Shown: positions 26,050-35,075 of the stretch, one piece after another
Position numbering within the stretch: the first letter of the stretch is position 1
Layout of the letters: each line of letters starts with the position of its first letter
Source: Liolophura sinensis
Taxonomy: Eukaryota; Mollusca; Polyplacophora; Chitonida; Chitonidae
Assembly (NCBI RefSeq): GCF_032854445.1
Contig: NC_088300.1
Location: forward strand, 23,977,608-24,041,607
Direction of reading: 5' to 3'
Length of the DNA: 64,000 nt
Notes under the pieces: generated by a model
Told to the model about the DNA's origin: nothing
The model's database searches: none
What the model saw: only the letters and a program-made list of their open reading frames with translations
Program-made: the position numbers and the translations under genes

Positions 26050-26500
26050 CATGCAGTCTGGCATTCTCGTTTTCACTCCCTTGGTTTCATCCTTACATTC
26101 ACTCCTTGTTTTCACCCCACTACAGTTGGATCGTCTCGTTTTCCACCCCCTACAGAGTTTGGCCTTCTGGTTTTCACCCTTTAGTTTCGCCATTTCGTTT
26201 TCGCCTCCCTGGTTTCTTTCATACATTTTTTCCTTGTTTTCGTTCGTTGCAGTTTACCCCCCTCGCTTTCGTCCTCAATACAGTCTGGCCTTTTTCGTCT
26301 CATAACCCCCTTGTTTTGGATGCCTATACAACTTGGCCTTAATTCGCATTTTCACTCCCTATAGTTTCGCGATTTCTTTTTCGCCTGCTTGGTTTCTTCC
26401 CATACATACATATGCTTCTTGTTTTCACTCCCTACAGTTTGGCCTTCTCGTTTTCGCTCCTTTGTTCACCTTAATTCTCGTTTTCGCACGCACCTCTTCG
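26050..26500. repeat. degenerate pyrimidine-rich tandem array
   Basis: Many copies of GTTTTCACTCC / CTACAGTTTGGCCTTCTCGTT phrases. A longer segment starting at TTTGGCCTT recurs at about 175 bp. Strong strand asymmetry: nearly all C+T on the plus strand. Not coding. Confidence 0.7.
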
Positions 26501-28124
26501 TAGACCAGCGGACCTGTGCAGCAAGTATATGCATCCATGTTCCTCCAAGGGCAGCTTGGATTCGAGCTCTTGATATTTTTTTGTGAGGTGCTTATGATCA
26601 CCAGGGACAGTTCGTTTAAAGATAGCTCAAGGTCTACGAGGAACTTATTATTTATTGGATGCCTTCATGTGTGATATTTCAGTTGTGTTTGAAGACATGA
26701 AATGAAATCACATTCTTGTTGTCATTTGTTTTTTTTTTTTTGTTTGTTTTTTTTTCATTGCTGTATATACTCTGAAGCGACTGAATCTAATTTCATTTCA
26801 TAAAATTCAGAAAAAGATGCATGTGTTAAAAGTCTCGTGTTATATTTATATTTTTTTCATCCTCAAAAGAACAGCATTTCTTTTAAAACTTCACTTCATG
26901 TGCATTCTACTTTGGATATATGCGGCTTTTGATTAGACCTATAACTATATGGCGTGCATTTGTTCATCAGATTGCTCTGAGGTTATAAGAGGATGGCCCC
27001 GGGCCAACTACGTCAGAGCGCTCTCCATATAAAAACTTGAAGCAGGCAAATGTCAACTTTCTGCCTTTCTCAAATGCTTTGAGCATTACCGAAGGATCGA
27101 CAGACGAAAATGTAAATTAAGCCGCGTGAACGTATTTGTTGGGAAGCTCGGTGACAAACTGCCATGGCAATTGCATCAGGGCCCGGGATATCAAGGCGAT
27201 ATTAGACTAAGCAAATTTAAAACTGTCATTTCAGAAGTAATAAAAATTTTGACTTAAGTCTCAGATTGCTTCATGATCCCAAGTCCAGGCTTGGTGGCCG
27301 TCCTTTTGCCAAGCCTAACGCTAAAGCATGCAATATTGCACTAAAAATACAGTGATAAACGGGTGGTCTGGAACAGCATATAAAGTGACAATGGTGCCTG
27401 ATATCTTGGAGGAACCATACATCTGCACCTATACAATGTGTGTTTGACAAGAGCGGATTCTCGGCATTGTATACTATATGATAGAAAATGGTTTCTTTGT
27501 TTGCTCCATAATGTCGCTGTGATGTCATGGCGCCGTCTCTGGCTTGCATGACGGTCACAATATACTCAATGAGTGCTGCCGAATATGACAATGAGATGCC
27601 CAAGACATGCAGTTGACATAGTAGGTGATTTGTTATCCGGTTTTGGCGAGCACCCAGGGAAGAAACTGTCATACAAATTACACAATGTGTATTACCACAA
27701 TCAATACCGTTCTACTTCCGCTCATCTTTAATATGCACATGTATTTCTGCAAGAATATTGATGAAAAAAAAATAATGCCGTGATCTTCCATAAGCCGTAA
27801 AGGTGGAAGAGTATCCCATTGAGTTCGAGCAATAAAAGCACTTGTCAATGATGGGACGAGAAAAAATATAAATACCTTCATACCAAGGGACAAAACTCTT
27901 AATGACATTCTTCGTGTACCAAGAGAACTATGGAGCGCATGGACGTATGTGTATATATATAGGCCTATATACACGCACCCAGGCACGCTCAGATTGAGTA
28001 TGCCACTTGTATATGGTTAGCCAAACATGGAATATGAGAAATATATTATATGTATAGGTATATATATTTAAAATGACCCCGATACATCTCAGGATATATA
28101 GGCGTGCAATATTGTATGCATTCC

Positions 28125-28180
28125 CTGCAACAACCATGCAGGCAAAGCGCCTCTAACCATTAGACCACGGCCTGCTCCCA
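28125..28180 (-). mobile_element. tRNA-like SINE head fragment
   Basis: On the minus strand GCAGGCCGTGGTCTAATGGT, TAGAGGCGCTTTGCC resembles the D-arm/anticodon part of a tRNA (A-box TGGTCTAATGG). No T-arm consensus follows, so it is not a tRNA gene. Confidence 0.45.
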
Positions 28181-28559
28181 CCATTCAAATCTGTAGTTAT
28201 ACAATGTGGCTATAGGAGACACAGTACGCACGTCGCGATCTGTGACCAAAATAATGTTAAAAGCGACGACAAAACAAAACTTCAAAACCAACAAAATTAA
28301 ACCTACAGCAAATTCGATTCTGTGCCGCGAAAAAGTCATATAAAGTTTACATGAAAGATGAGGAAATTATAACTCCATAAAAATATAAAGCAAATTTAGT
28401 TGCGCAAAAGATATATACCCAATAAAGAATACGTTCCTTAATGGCTATTTGAAGAGTATAAGAAGCGGCTTTCTACATGGCCACAGATAGTTTTTTCAAG
28501 TGTGGAAGGAGGACGACAGATGGTCGACTACATATAACTGCGTATGCAATGAGGTGGAA

Positions 28560-29460
28560 GTTAAATAGTATCCGAAAATAAATAGGCTACTTCGCAATAC
28601 CCAAGTTTACACGAGGTATAAGCTTGCTAGTTTCTAAACCTGCATTATGCCGTTAAGAGATAAATTGTTTGCAAAGCAATGGAGGTACTGGTCCATCGAC
28701 CTTGGAAAAGTAGGTCAAGGTCAATGAAAAACAATATAAGGTTATGGTTTATCTGCCTATGCACGCGTTTATACAAGCCTGCCACAAACATATGTTAAGA
28801 CTCCAATGACCTTGAGGAAATCAATGACCTTGAGGCCAATTATGTTCCGACAATGAACAAGCTTTTTTACAATGCCCAAGTGTCTTGTAAATTTAACAAA
28901 CCTTGCTACAAACGTTCATTGTCCCCATACTATATGGAGGCACATGCCTGGGGGCCTTGAAAAGAACAGTTCAAGGTAAGTAAAACACAGTGTAGGGTTT
29001 TTCAACAAGGCTAGGTGGACATATGGTACAGCTTTGATAAAAAGAGAGGTGGAAATCCATCATTGAACAGGGAGGCACATTGCACGTACATGCACTCGAA
29101 GGACTCCTTCGTTGTCATATGACTGGAGAATTGTTGAGTACGACGTTAAATCCTAAGCACTCACTCACTCACTCATCATGAGATATATAGTGTTAACACA
29201 CCTGCCAAAATATAACTTAAATGACCCCAATGACCTTGAAAACAATTAGTCAAGGTCACCGAAAATAAATAGCGTTCTTAGGTATTTTACATGAGGTATA
29301 AGCTTGAGTTTCGTAAACATGCATCAAGCGGTTAAGAGTATAGTGTTAACAAACCTGCCAATATATAATTTTAAAAGATCCCAATAACCCTGACAACACA
29401 TGTCCAGGTCATCGAAAATGAATAGGGTTCTTCAAAATTTACATGTGGTAAAAGCTTAAA
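28560..29460. repeat. degenerate 150-bp tandem repeat rich in TCAAGGTCA
   Basis: Segments built from CCAATGACCTTGA, AAATAAATAG, GAGGTATAAGCTT, GTTAAGAG and AGTGTTAACAAACCTGCC recur at about 150 bp from 29225 onward, with older partial copies upstream. Five perfect TCAAGGTCA/TGACCTTGA nonamers lie at 28715, 28807, 28825, 29231 and 29250. A family-1 SINE interrupts it. Confidence 0.6.
29034..29176 (+). mobile_element. SINE family 1, 5'-truncated copy
   Basis: Matches the 3' 140 bp of the full-length copies: AGGTGGAAATCC, GGAGGCACATTGCACGTACA, TTGTCATATGACTGGAGAAT and TTGAGTACGACGTTAAATCC, then (CACT)n. It interrupts a degenerate 150-bp repeat, whose sequence resumes at about 29179. Confidence 0.8.
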
Positions 29461-30399
29461 AAAGGTAAAAACTATAATAAATATATAAGTGAAAAATTCT
29501 TGAGTATATGTACTTAAACAATATAATCACGCATTAGGCCCTACTGCATGTTGCAGTCTACATCAATCAACAGACGACTGTATGTACTAAGACCATAGAT
29601 GTCATATCCCACATCAGAACGCGACTACCCTATCAGCCAGGGAACCAGGGACTTGATCTGGGCTAATAATGTGATCGGGGACTGATGTGCATGGAGGACG
29701 ATACGAAAATGCCCATTTTCACCATTTATGTTTTTATACTGATATGCCAAAAAATTGTCATTCTATGAGGAGAATGTGGAAAGGCAGTGTCATTTTAATA
29801 CGCTCGTATGAGAAGTTTATTTTTAATGACTTAAAATATATCCTTATTCTATGTGATCGTGGCTTAAAATAGAAACAACAAATAGTGGTTACAGTTGTAA
29901 GCCAAGTTAACCATTAAGATTCTAAATAAATGTTTGCTTTTTGCAGCATAATACCTTCTATGTATGCCGGTGGAAAATTTTTCAAAAATTATATCCGAGC
30001 TTTCAGTCCTACATGCACACATATAAACATACCCAAATCAGTCCAGAGGTAGCGTGCTGTTCTAGTGTAGAGACAATGTGGAAGGTAAGATTTCGACTAA
30101 TGTATGGCAATCATGCTAGAGTTTAATTCTTGCAACAAAAAAAAGAAATATTCTTACAGCCTTGCTACACGATAATCTCTAGAATGTAGCCATTCTCCAA
30201 AAAAGTGCGCTGAGAAAGATTTGGGGAGAGGAAGTAGAAGGTACTATTTCATTTATCTATATGGTTTGACACTTGCTGGCGAATGTTAGCGAAGTAAGGT
30301 TTCTTAGAACCTAATGGACTGTAATAGTGTTGTACTATACAATGTGCATTCTATATATGTTTGTGATATTGATCATGAGCAAATAATTTTCCCTTGCAG

Positions 30400-30574
30400 A
30401 CGCAAACAAAAGAGATATTCCTCCAGCGAGAGTGATGGAAACGAAGCTCTCATACCAATGCAGCCGAAGCAAAAACGTTTCGCACCTGTACCTGCTCTGC
30501 CAGATTTTCCAGCAGTGGAACTGGAGTCGGCATTCAACATACTCTTCCAAGGAGAGCCAGGCACATGTTTGAAC
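30400..30574 (+). CDS. unrecognised gene, internal exon A
   Basis: Strong acceptor TTTTCCCTTGCAG and donor AAC/GTAACA; the frame is entered with two bases from an unseen upstream exon and left in phase 0. It encodes about 58 residues with two basic clusters (RKQKR, KQKR) and then an acidic/hydrophobic segment. Confidence 0.6.
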
Positions 30575-32348
30575 GTAACACCTTACCTGAACATCGGCTG
30601 ATTAAACCACTTCCTTTGGCAGGCCGTTTTGGCCTTCATGACATTGAGTTAATAGGTTATAATGAATTCCTTTGAGATATCTTAAATTCACGTTCATTTG
30701 ATAAATTAGGAAATGATTTTAAGATGTGCGCGAATAATTTTCACATATCAGAAAAACTGTACCAAAATGGCTCGTATATGTTAGAGGATGATTTTTTGTC
30801 TTCATACAAATACGAATGTCGGTTTCGACGCCTAGATTTAAAAAAGCTTCAGTCTGAACTCTAACGGTTAGCCACGTGTTGGACAGTTTTTACAGTTGAC
30901 TAACTGAACATTGTGAATATGCCTTATACTAAAATTCATCAAACGTATCCATTCAGAATGGTCACTGCCGAGACTGCAGAATCTCCTTTTGCAGAAACGA
31001 AGCATCTCATCCGCTAACAGGTGCGAACGTGGCAGTTTTTACAATGTAACGGAAATATGTGTGGATTAGAAAACAAGCAGCAAAAAACAAAACAAAAGGC
31101 TACAGTGAATATGATACAGATACTAGCACACTAGTAACTGTTTAACAGCTGGCATTTCTTCAACGTTGATATTGTTCATTGAAATAATCACATATCGTAG
31201 GTAAGTTTTGTTAATTTGTTTTAATGAAAATACTGCAAAAGGACAGCAATAGACCGTACACAGCAAGCATCGCTGAGGAATTTCTTTCCTGTGCAGTCCT
31301 TTGAAGATCTTGACGCAATTGAGGTCAAACTCGTTGACCGGGCTACAAAAATGGCCTTGGTAATTAACTTATGTTTTATATCCGTTTTAGTCTGAAACAC
31401 ACATTTACTAATTGTTTGCTTGATGTTTTATAAAACTTTTTATGCATGCTATTGTAACATATACTGATCTTACTCTTCGCTCAACTGAGTTGGGCGTTCC
31501 AGAAATTTCTTACAAACAGGGTAACTCGCAAAGTTTTCAATTTTCCTGTCTCTAAATTAAAACTGAATATTTGCACAGCTGATAAATAATATACATTTAA
31601 ATCCCTATTTGTCTTCATCTTTAGTCCACTGAATGGTTAAAATATTTCTAATTCTGCTGAATTATACAATTTTTTTTTATCAGCACGGTTGTTTTAGGTC
31701 CATTGTCTTAGCCTCATAGGGGGCTCGTCTGTAAAAGACATTGAGCCATGCCGTCGTCCTTAAAATGAACTGGGTGGGAAAGAAAGGATGGAAATTGACC
31801 GGTGAAGTCCCGAAGAGAGCATTTGGTGGACTCCATCTCTGTGATGCTGTCGGAAGTAAGAATAATTAACATTCACATCCCCCCCCCGGGTTGCAATAAC
31901 TCTACCACGTTGTATGAGTGTGCCGATGCTAAAATACATCCATGTTGAGTTAAATAACACAGTTTAATCATATCGCAGTTTGAGAAACTGAGTTTGTGAT
32001 ACGTAAATGTGTGATGTTGCAAATGAGCAATGTTCATGTGGAGCGTGTTGTCGTTTAACAGATGGATAACCATTATATACGTTGTTTACAATCATATGGT
32101 TGTTAGTAACATCAGCAGAGTACGGTTAAGTAGCATGTTAGTTTTACAAGGTATATTAGTTACCAATGTATTTTTGTCTCTTTTTTATGTTAGGAGCGGT
32201 ATTGGAGAACAAGCTGTACTCAGTAACAGCGGATCAAATTGATCGAGAAATCGTGGCCTGGCTGAGAAACACAGCTGACCGCCAAGGAGGAAGAAGGCAG
32301 AGAGATGTGAACAAAGGAGGGGCCAGTGGAGAAAATCATTCAAAATAA
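30400..32348 (+). CDS. unrecognised multi-exon gene, 3' part
   Basis: I do not recognise this protein. Four exon candidates chain in frame on the plus strand: 30400-30574, 31297-31359, 31738-31855 (weakest) and 32194-32348, the last ending in TAA. The first visible exon is basic and serine-rich (RKQKRYSSSESDG, then QPKQKRFAPVP), as in a nuclear protein, followed by LPDFPAVELESAFNILFQ. The second gives SFEDLDAIEVKLVDRATKM. The last has a probable helix, LYSVTADQIDREIVAWLRNT, and a basic tail RRQRD. The 5' exon(s) were not found; the 30400 acceptor needs a preceding exon that leaves two bases. The gene lies between TOGARAM1 and KLHL28, on the same strand as KLHL28 and about 1.8 kb upstream of its ATG. 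A small nuclear regulatory protein is a guess from composition only. Confidence 0.55.
31297..31359 (+). CDS. unrecognised gene, internal exon B
   Basis: A 63-nt exon between TTTCCTGTGCAG and GTAATT, phase 0 in and out, encoding SFEDLDAIEVKLVDRATKMA plus one residue. The protein-like amphipathic text and the good acceptor support it. Confidence 0.55.
31738..31855 (+). CDS. unrecognised gene, doubtful exon C
   Basis: A 118-nt interval with donor GGAA/GTAAGA and a poor acceptor (CTGTAAAAG). It is the only interval I found that links exon B (phase 0) to exon D (phase 1) without a stop. Its translation includes NWVGKKGWKLTGEVPKR. It may be wrong in its 5' boundary or in its existence. Confidence 0.3.
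32194..32348 (+). CDS. unrecognised gene, terminal exon D
   Basis: A long pyrimidine tract and TTATGTTAG acceptor, entered in phase 1, open for 51 codons to TAA at 32346. It encodes AVLENKLYSVTADQIDREIV, then AWLRNTADRQ and a basic Gly-rich tail ending NHSK. No canonical AATAAA follows closely. Confidence 0.6.
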
Positions 32349-33929
32349 CAAATTACATTACATAAACTAGAATGGAATCATACACCATCGTGTAATTTTA
32401 ATTCACATTTTTGGGCTTTAGTTCATCTTTTGATATTAGCTAATTGTTAATGGTAAATATGTAAAATAACATTCATTTGCTTTATAAAGCTTTCAGTGCA
32501 TATTAGAAACTGTTTCAACACTTCTTTGTTATCTGCTTTCATATTATATTGTAAAACACATATACAGACTTAAAAAAGGTTGACCAAACTCCTTGCATAT
32601 TTAAACCCAAATTTAGTATCGGTATTCGTCAATAACTATATTCATCCGAACTTACCAGTGATTTGTGAAGTATAGTCAGTGAATGTTCTTTCTGTACATG
32701 ATCGATTGACCTTGGTTTCCTTACTTTCCCGTTGCCAACAATCGATCCATTCGAGCAGTTTTAATCATGATAGATATTCTTCCGATCAGTGGATACATAC
32801 TCAGTGTTCGATGGTAACTAGCTTTAATATTTTTTAGCATCAACTGTTTTTTTTTTTTTTTAAACTCCCTCAGGATCAGACAGATTTATACATCTGTTGT
32901 GTGTATTGGCTCAATTCAGGCGTCAGCTGGTTACTAAATGGGTATTAACCGGTAAGTATGACTGGGCCGGTGATGCACAACCGGCTCTGGCCTTGTACAT
33001 GCAGGTTTGATAATGGATTGATACCACTCAGCATGATTGGCCCAATACCGGTTTCCCACAACTGGTCCCGCGTCGTTCACTAACGGTGAAGTACTGGGTT
33101 AGTTCAGCTGCGACATACGGGCCCAGTACCGAAAAATTAGAATTGGCCCAGTTTTTGTACAAAGAGGCCCAGTAACGCTCCGATTAGGGCTATTTATAAA
33201 TGCCGAATTCGAAGCCACCGTGCACGTCGGTATGCCACCGTACCGGGGAGCCAGAACCGGCCCGACAGTAAAGAGTATCTGGACCAGTACCGGCCCAGTT
33301 TGGAAATGTTATCTGGGTTACGAAAAAGAAAAATGTTGAAAAGCGATACTGATTAATACTCTCAGCGTGGGTAGGTAGCTAATTGAAAATGGACGTTGGA
33401 GGGTATGAAGTTATATCCCTTTGAATTAAATATGTATTCCACATTATCTTGTAATATTTCAGACGTTAGCATATACGACTATATGAGCAAGATAGAGCGA
33501 GGAAATCGCAAGTATTTGACTGTGCATAATTAGGCTACACGTGAACATTAACACAGCTTGTCTGTACATTCATTTTACATGTACGGCCTAGATATATCTA
33601 TGGCAGGTGAAAAGGATTAGGTAGTCATGATCAGATGACCACACAAAGGCAGAATTCTGACAGTTATACACCGGTCTTCGAATTCAGAAACAGGTTGAAT
33701 GAAGTAATTTACAAGACTGTATGTGCTTTTCCCACGCTGAATGTTCAAGGTTCGGAACATAACTGGTAGGCCCATGTAAAAAGTCGGCCTAATTAAGTGA
33801 AATTCTCTACACAGGTCAAGTCTACTAATTTTATTTTATCATAATAGGCTCTGAAATATGCTCCCGGTGCCCACGATGCACATATGTAACGTTAATCTAC
33901 GGTAGATTTCACATTTATCTTATGTTTCA
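32349..33929. other. spacer upstream of KLHL28
   Basis: 3' flank of the unrecognised gene, then the GC-rich CCGGCCCAGT element, then AT-rich sequence leading to the KLHL28 promoter. No other gene seen. Confidence 0.6.
32918..33320. repeat. GC-rich CCGGCCCAGT element, probable non-autonomous transposon
   Basis: A 400-bp block with far higher GC than its flanks, containing repeated variants of GGCCCAGTACCGG. An exact 11-bp inverted repeat, ACTGGGCCGGT (32961-32971) and ACCGGCCCAGT (33289-33299), lies near its two ends. No coding capacity. The class is unknown; a MITE-like or fold-back element is the best guess. Confidence 0.5.
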
Positions 33930-34167
33930 GCCTGCGTCTAGAAACCAAACGCGCGATGTTAGGTGAAGTTAGCCAGCTCTATATACGCCTGCTCGGTGAC
34001 CCGGCATCGGTACAGCTGAGGTCACGGTAGAACTGTCAGTTTCACAGGGCGGGCTGCCCGTCAGTTGTCAGTCGGCAGGCTGACTGAGAGAGCGTGGAGT
34101 GTTGACTGAGGAGGTAAGAAAGCAAAGTGACGGATGAGGGGAAGGGAGAAATAACGACATAGTTCCG
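33930..34167 (+). promoter_or_regulatory. KLHL28 5' UTR / promoter region
   Basis: GC content rises sharply over the 200 bp before the ATG. There is a GC box (GGGCGGG, 34047-34053) and a TATATA-like stretch near 33980. A strong splice-donor sequence, GAG/GTAAGAA at 34111-34117, lies between these and the ATG, so some transcripts may have a non-coding first exon. The transcription start is not fixed by sequence alone. Confidence 0.4.
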
Positions 34168-35075
34168 ATGGAAGTCAAACGCGAAGTCAGCGATGAAAGT
34201 CTAGCTGAGATGAGCGTGTACTCTCAGCAGTTGTTGTACGGGTTGAATGAACTTCGTCAGCGCCAGCTACTATGTGACGTTGTCCTCATAGCGGACGACG
34301 CAAAGGTAGCCGCCCACAGGGTAGTGTTGGCGGGGTGCAGCCCGTACTTCCGGGCCATGTTCACGGGGAGCCTTGTGGAGAAAGACAAACCTGAGATTGA
34401 ACTTCAGTCCGTGGACAGCATAGGTTTGAGGACGATTGTGGAGTACGCTTACAGAGGTAGTGTGGTCATATCGCAGCACAATGTCCAGTCCGTACTACCG
34501 GCTGCTAATCTGTTCCAGCTGACACCCCTTCTGAGAAACTGTTGTCGATTTCTCCAGTCCCAGCTTCACCCTTCGAACTGTCTAGGCATTTGGAAGTTTG
34601 CGGAAACGCACTCCTGTTTTGATCTATACAACAAAGTCTTCAGTTTCATTCTGCAGCATTTCACTAAAGTGATGAGAACTGAAGAATTCAAAGACTTGAC
34701 GGTAGAGGAAGTGTGTGAGGTGTTGTGTCAAGACAATTTGTCTGTCTCCTCCGAGAGGTGTGTGTTAGAGGCGGTAGATCTCTGGCTGCAGGCAGATCTG
34801 CCCTCCAGGAGAGATAGCCTCAAAAATCTGCTCCCTTGCATCCGACTGTCACAGCTCCCACTCACTGTGCTCAATAAATTCCTCGATTCTCACCAGCACC
34901 TGATAGAGGATTCAATATGTAGAAAGTTAATAGAAGAGGCCTTGGGGGATAAACTTGACGCAGAACGAAGACTGAAGAGAAGTAAGGCAGACTGCAGCAG
35001 CTGCCGAGCCAGGTGCCCTTCTAAAGCCCTGTGTGCTGTTGGAGGGAAATGTGGGTTATTTGCTAGCCTCGACAG
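34168..35075 (+). CDS. KLHL28: KLHL28 exon 1 (BTB, BACK, start of Kelch)
   Basis: A 908-nt coding exon. The ATG at 34168 (MEVKREVSDES) is the first in-frame Met. The exon ends ...CGLFASLD in phase 2 at a modest donor (ACAG/GTTGGA). Reading past the donor gives only 11 more residues and a stop, so the splice is needed to reach the Kelch exons. The joined FASLDSVEIY is the usual KLHL form. Confidence 0.95.

Larger units (their letters stand above)
24981..30399. other. spacer between TOGARAM1 and the unrecognised gene
   Basis: Mostly repeats: the pyrimidine array (26050-26500), the TCAAGGTCA repeat (28560-29460) and SINE pieces. The missing 5' exon(s) of the 30.4-32.3 kb gene should lie here. 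A TACGTCA (27009-27015) and TATAAAAA (27028-27035) pair is the only promoter-like spot noticed. Confidence 0.55.

Noticed and set aside
27271-27672. 133-codon minus-strand frame
   Set aside because: No recognised domain, no splice or promoter signals. Length is within chance for AT-moderate sequence.
30951-31021. 26-nt micro-exon (CTTTTGCAG...AACAG/GTGCGA) in the unrecognised gene
   Set aside because: Good-looking sites, but its length breaks the frame between exons A and B.
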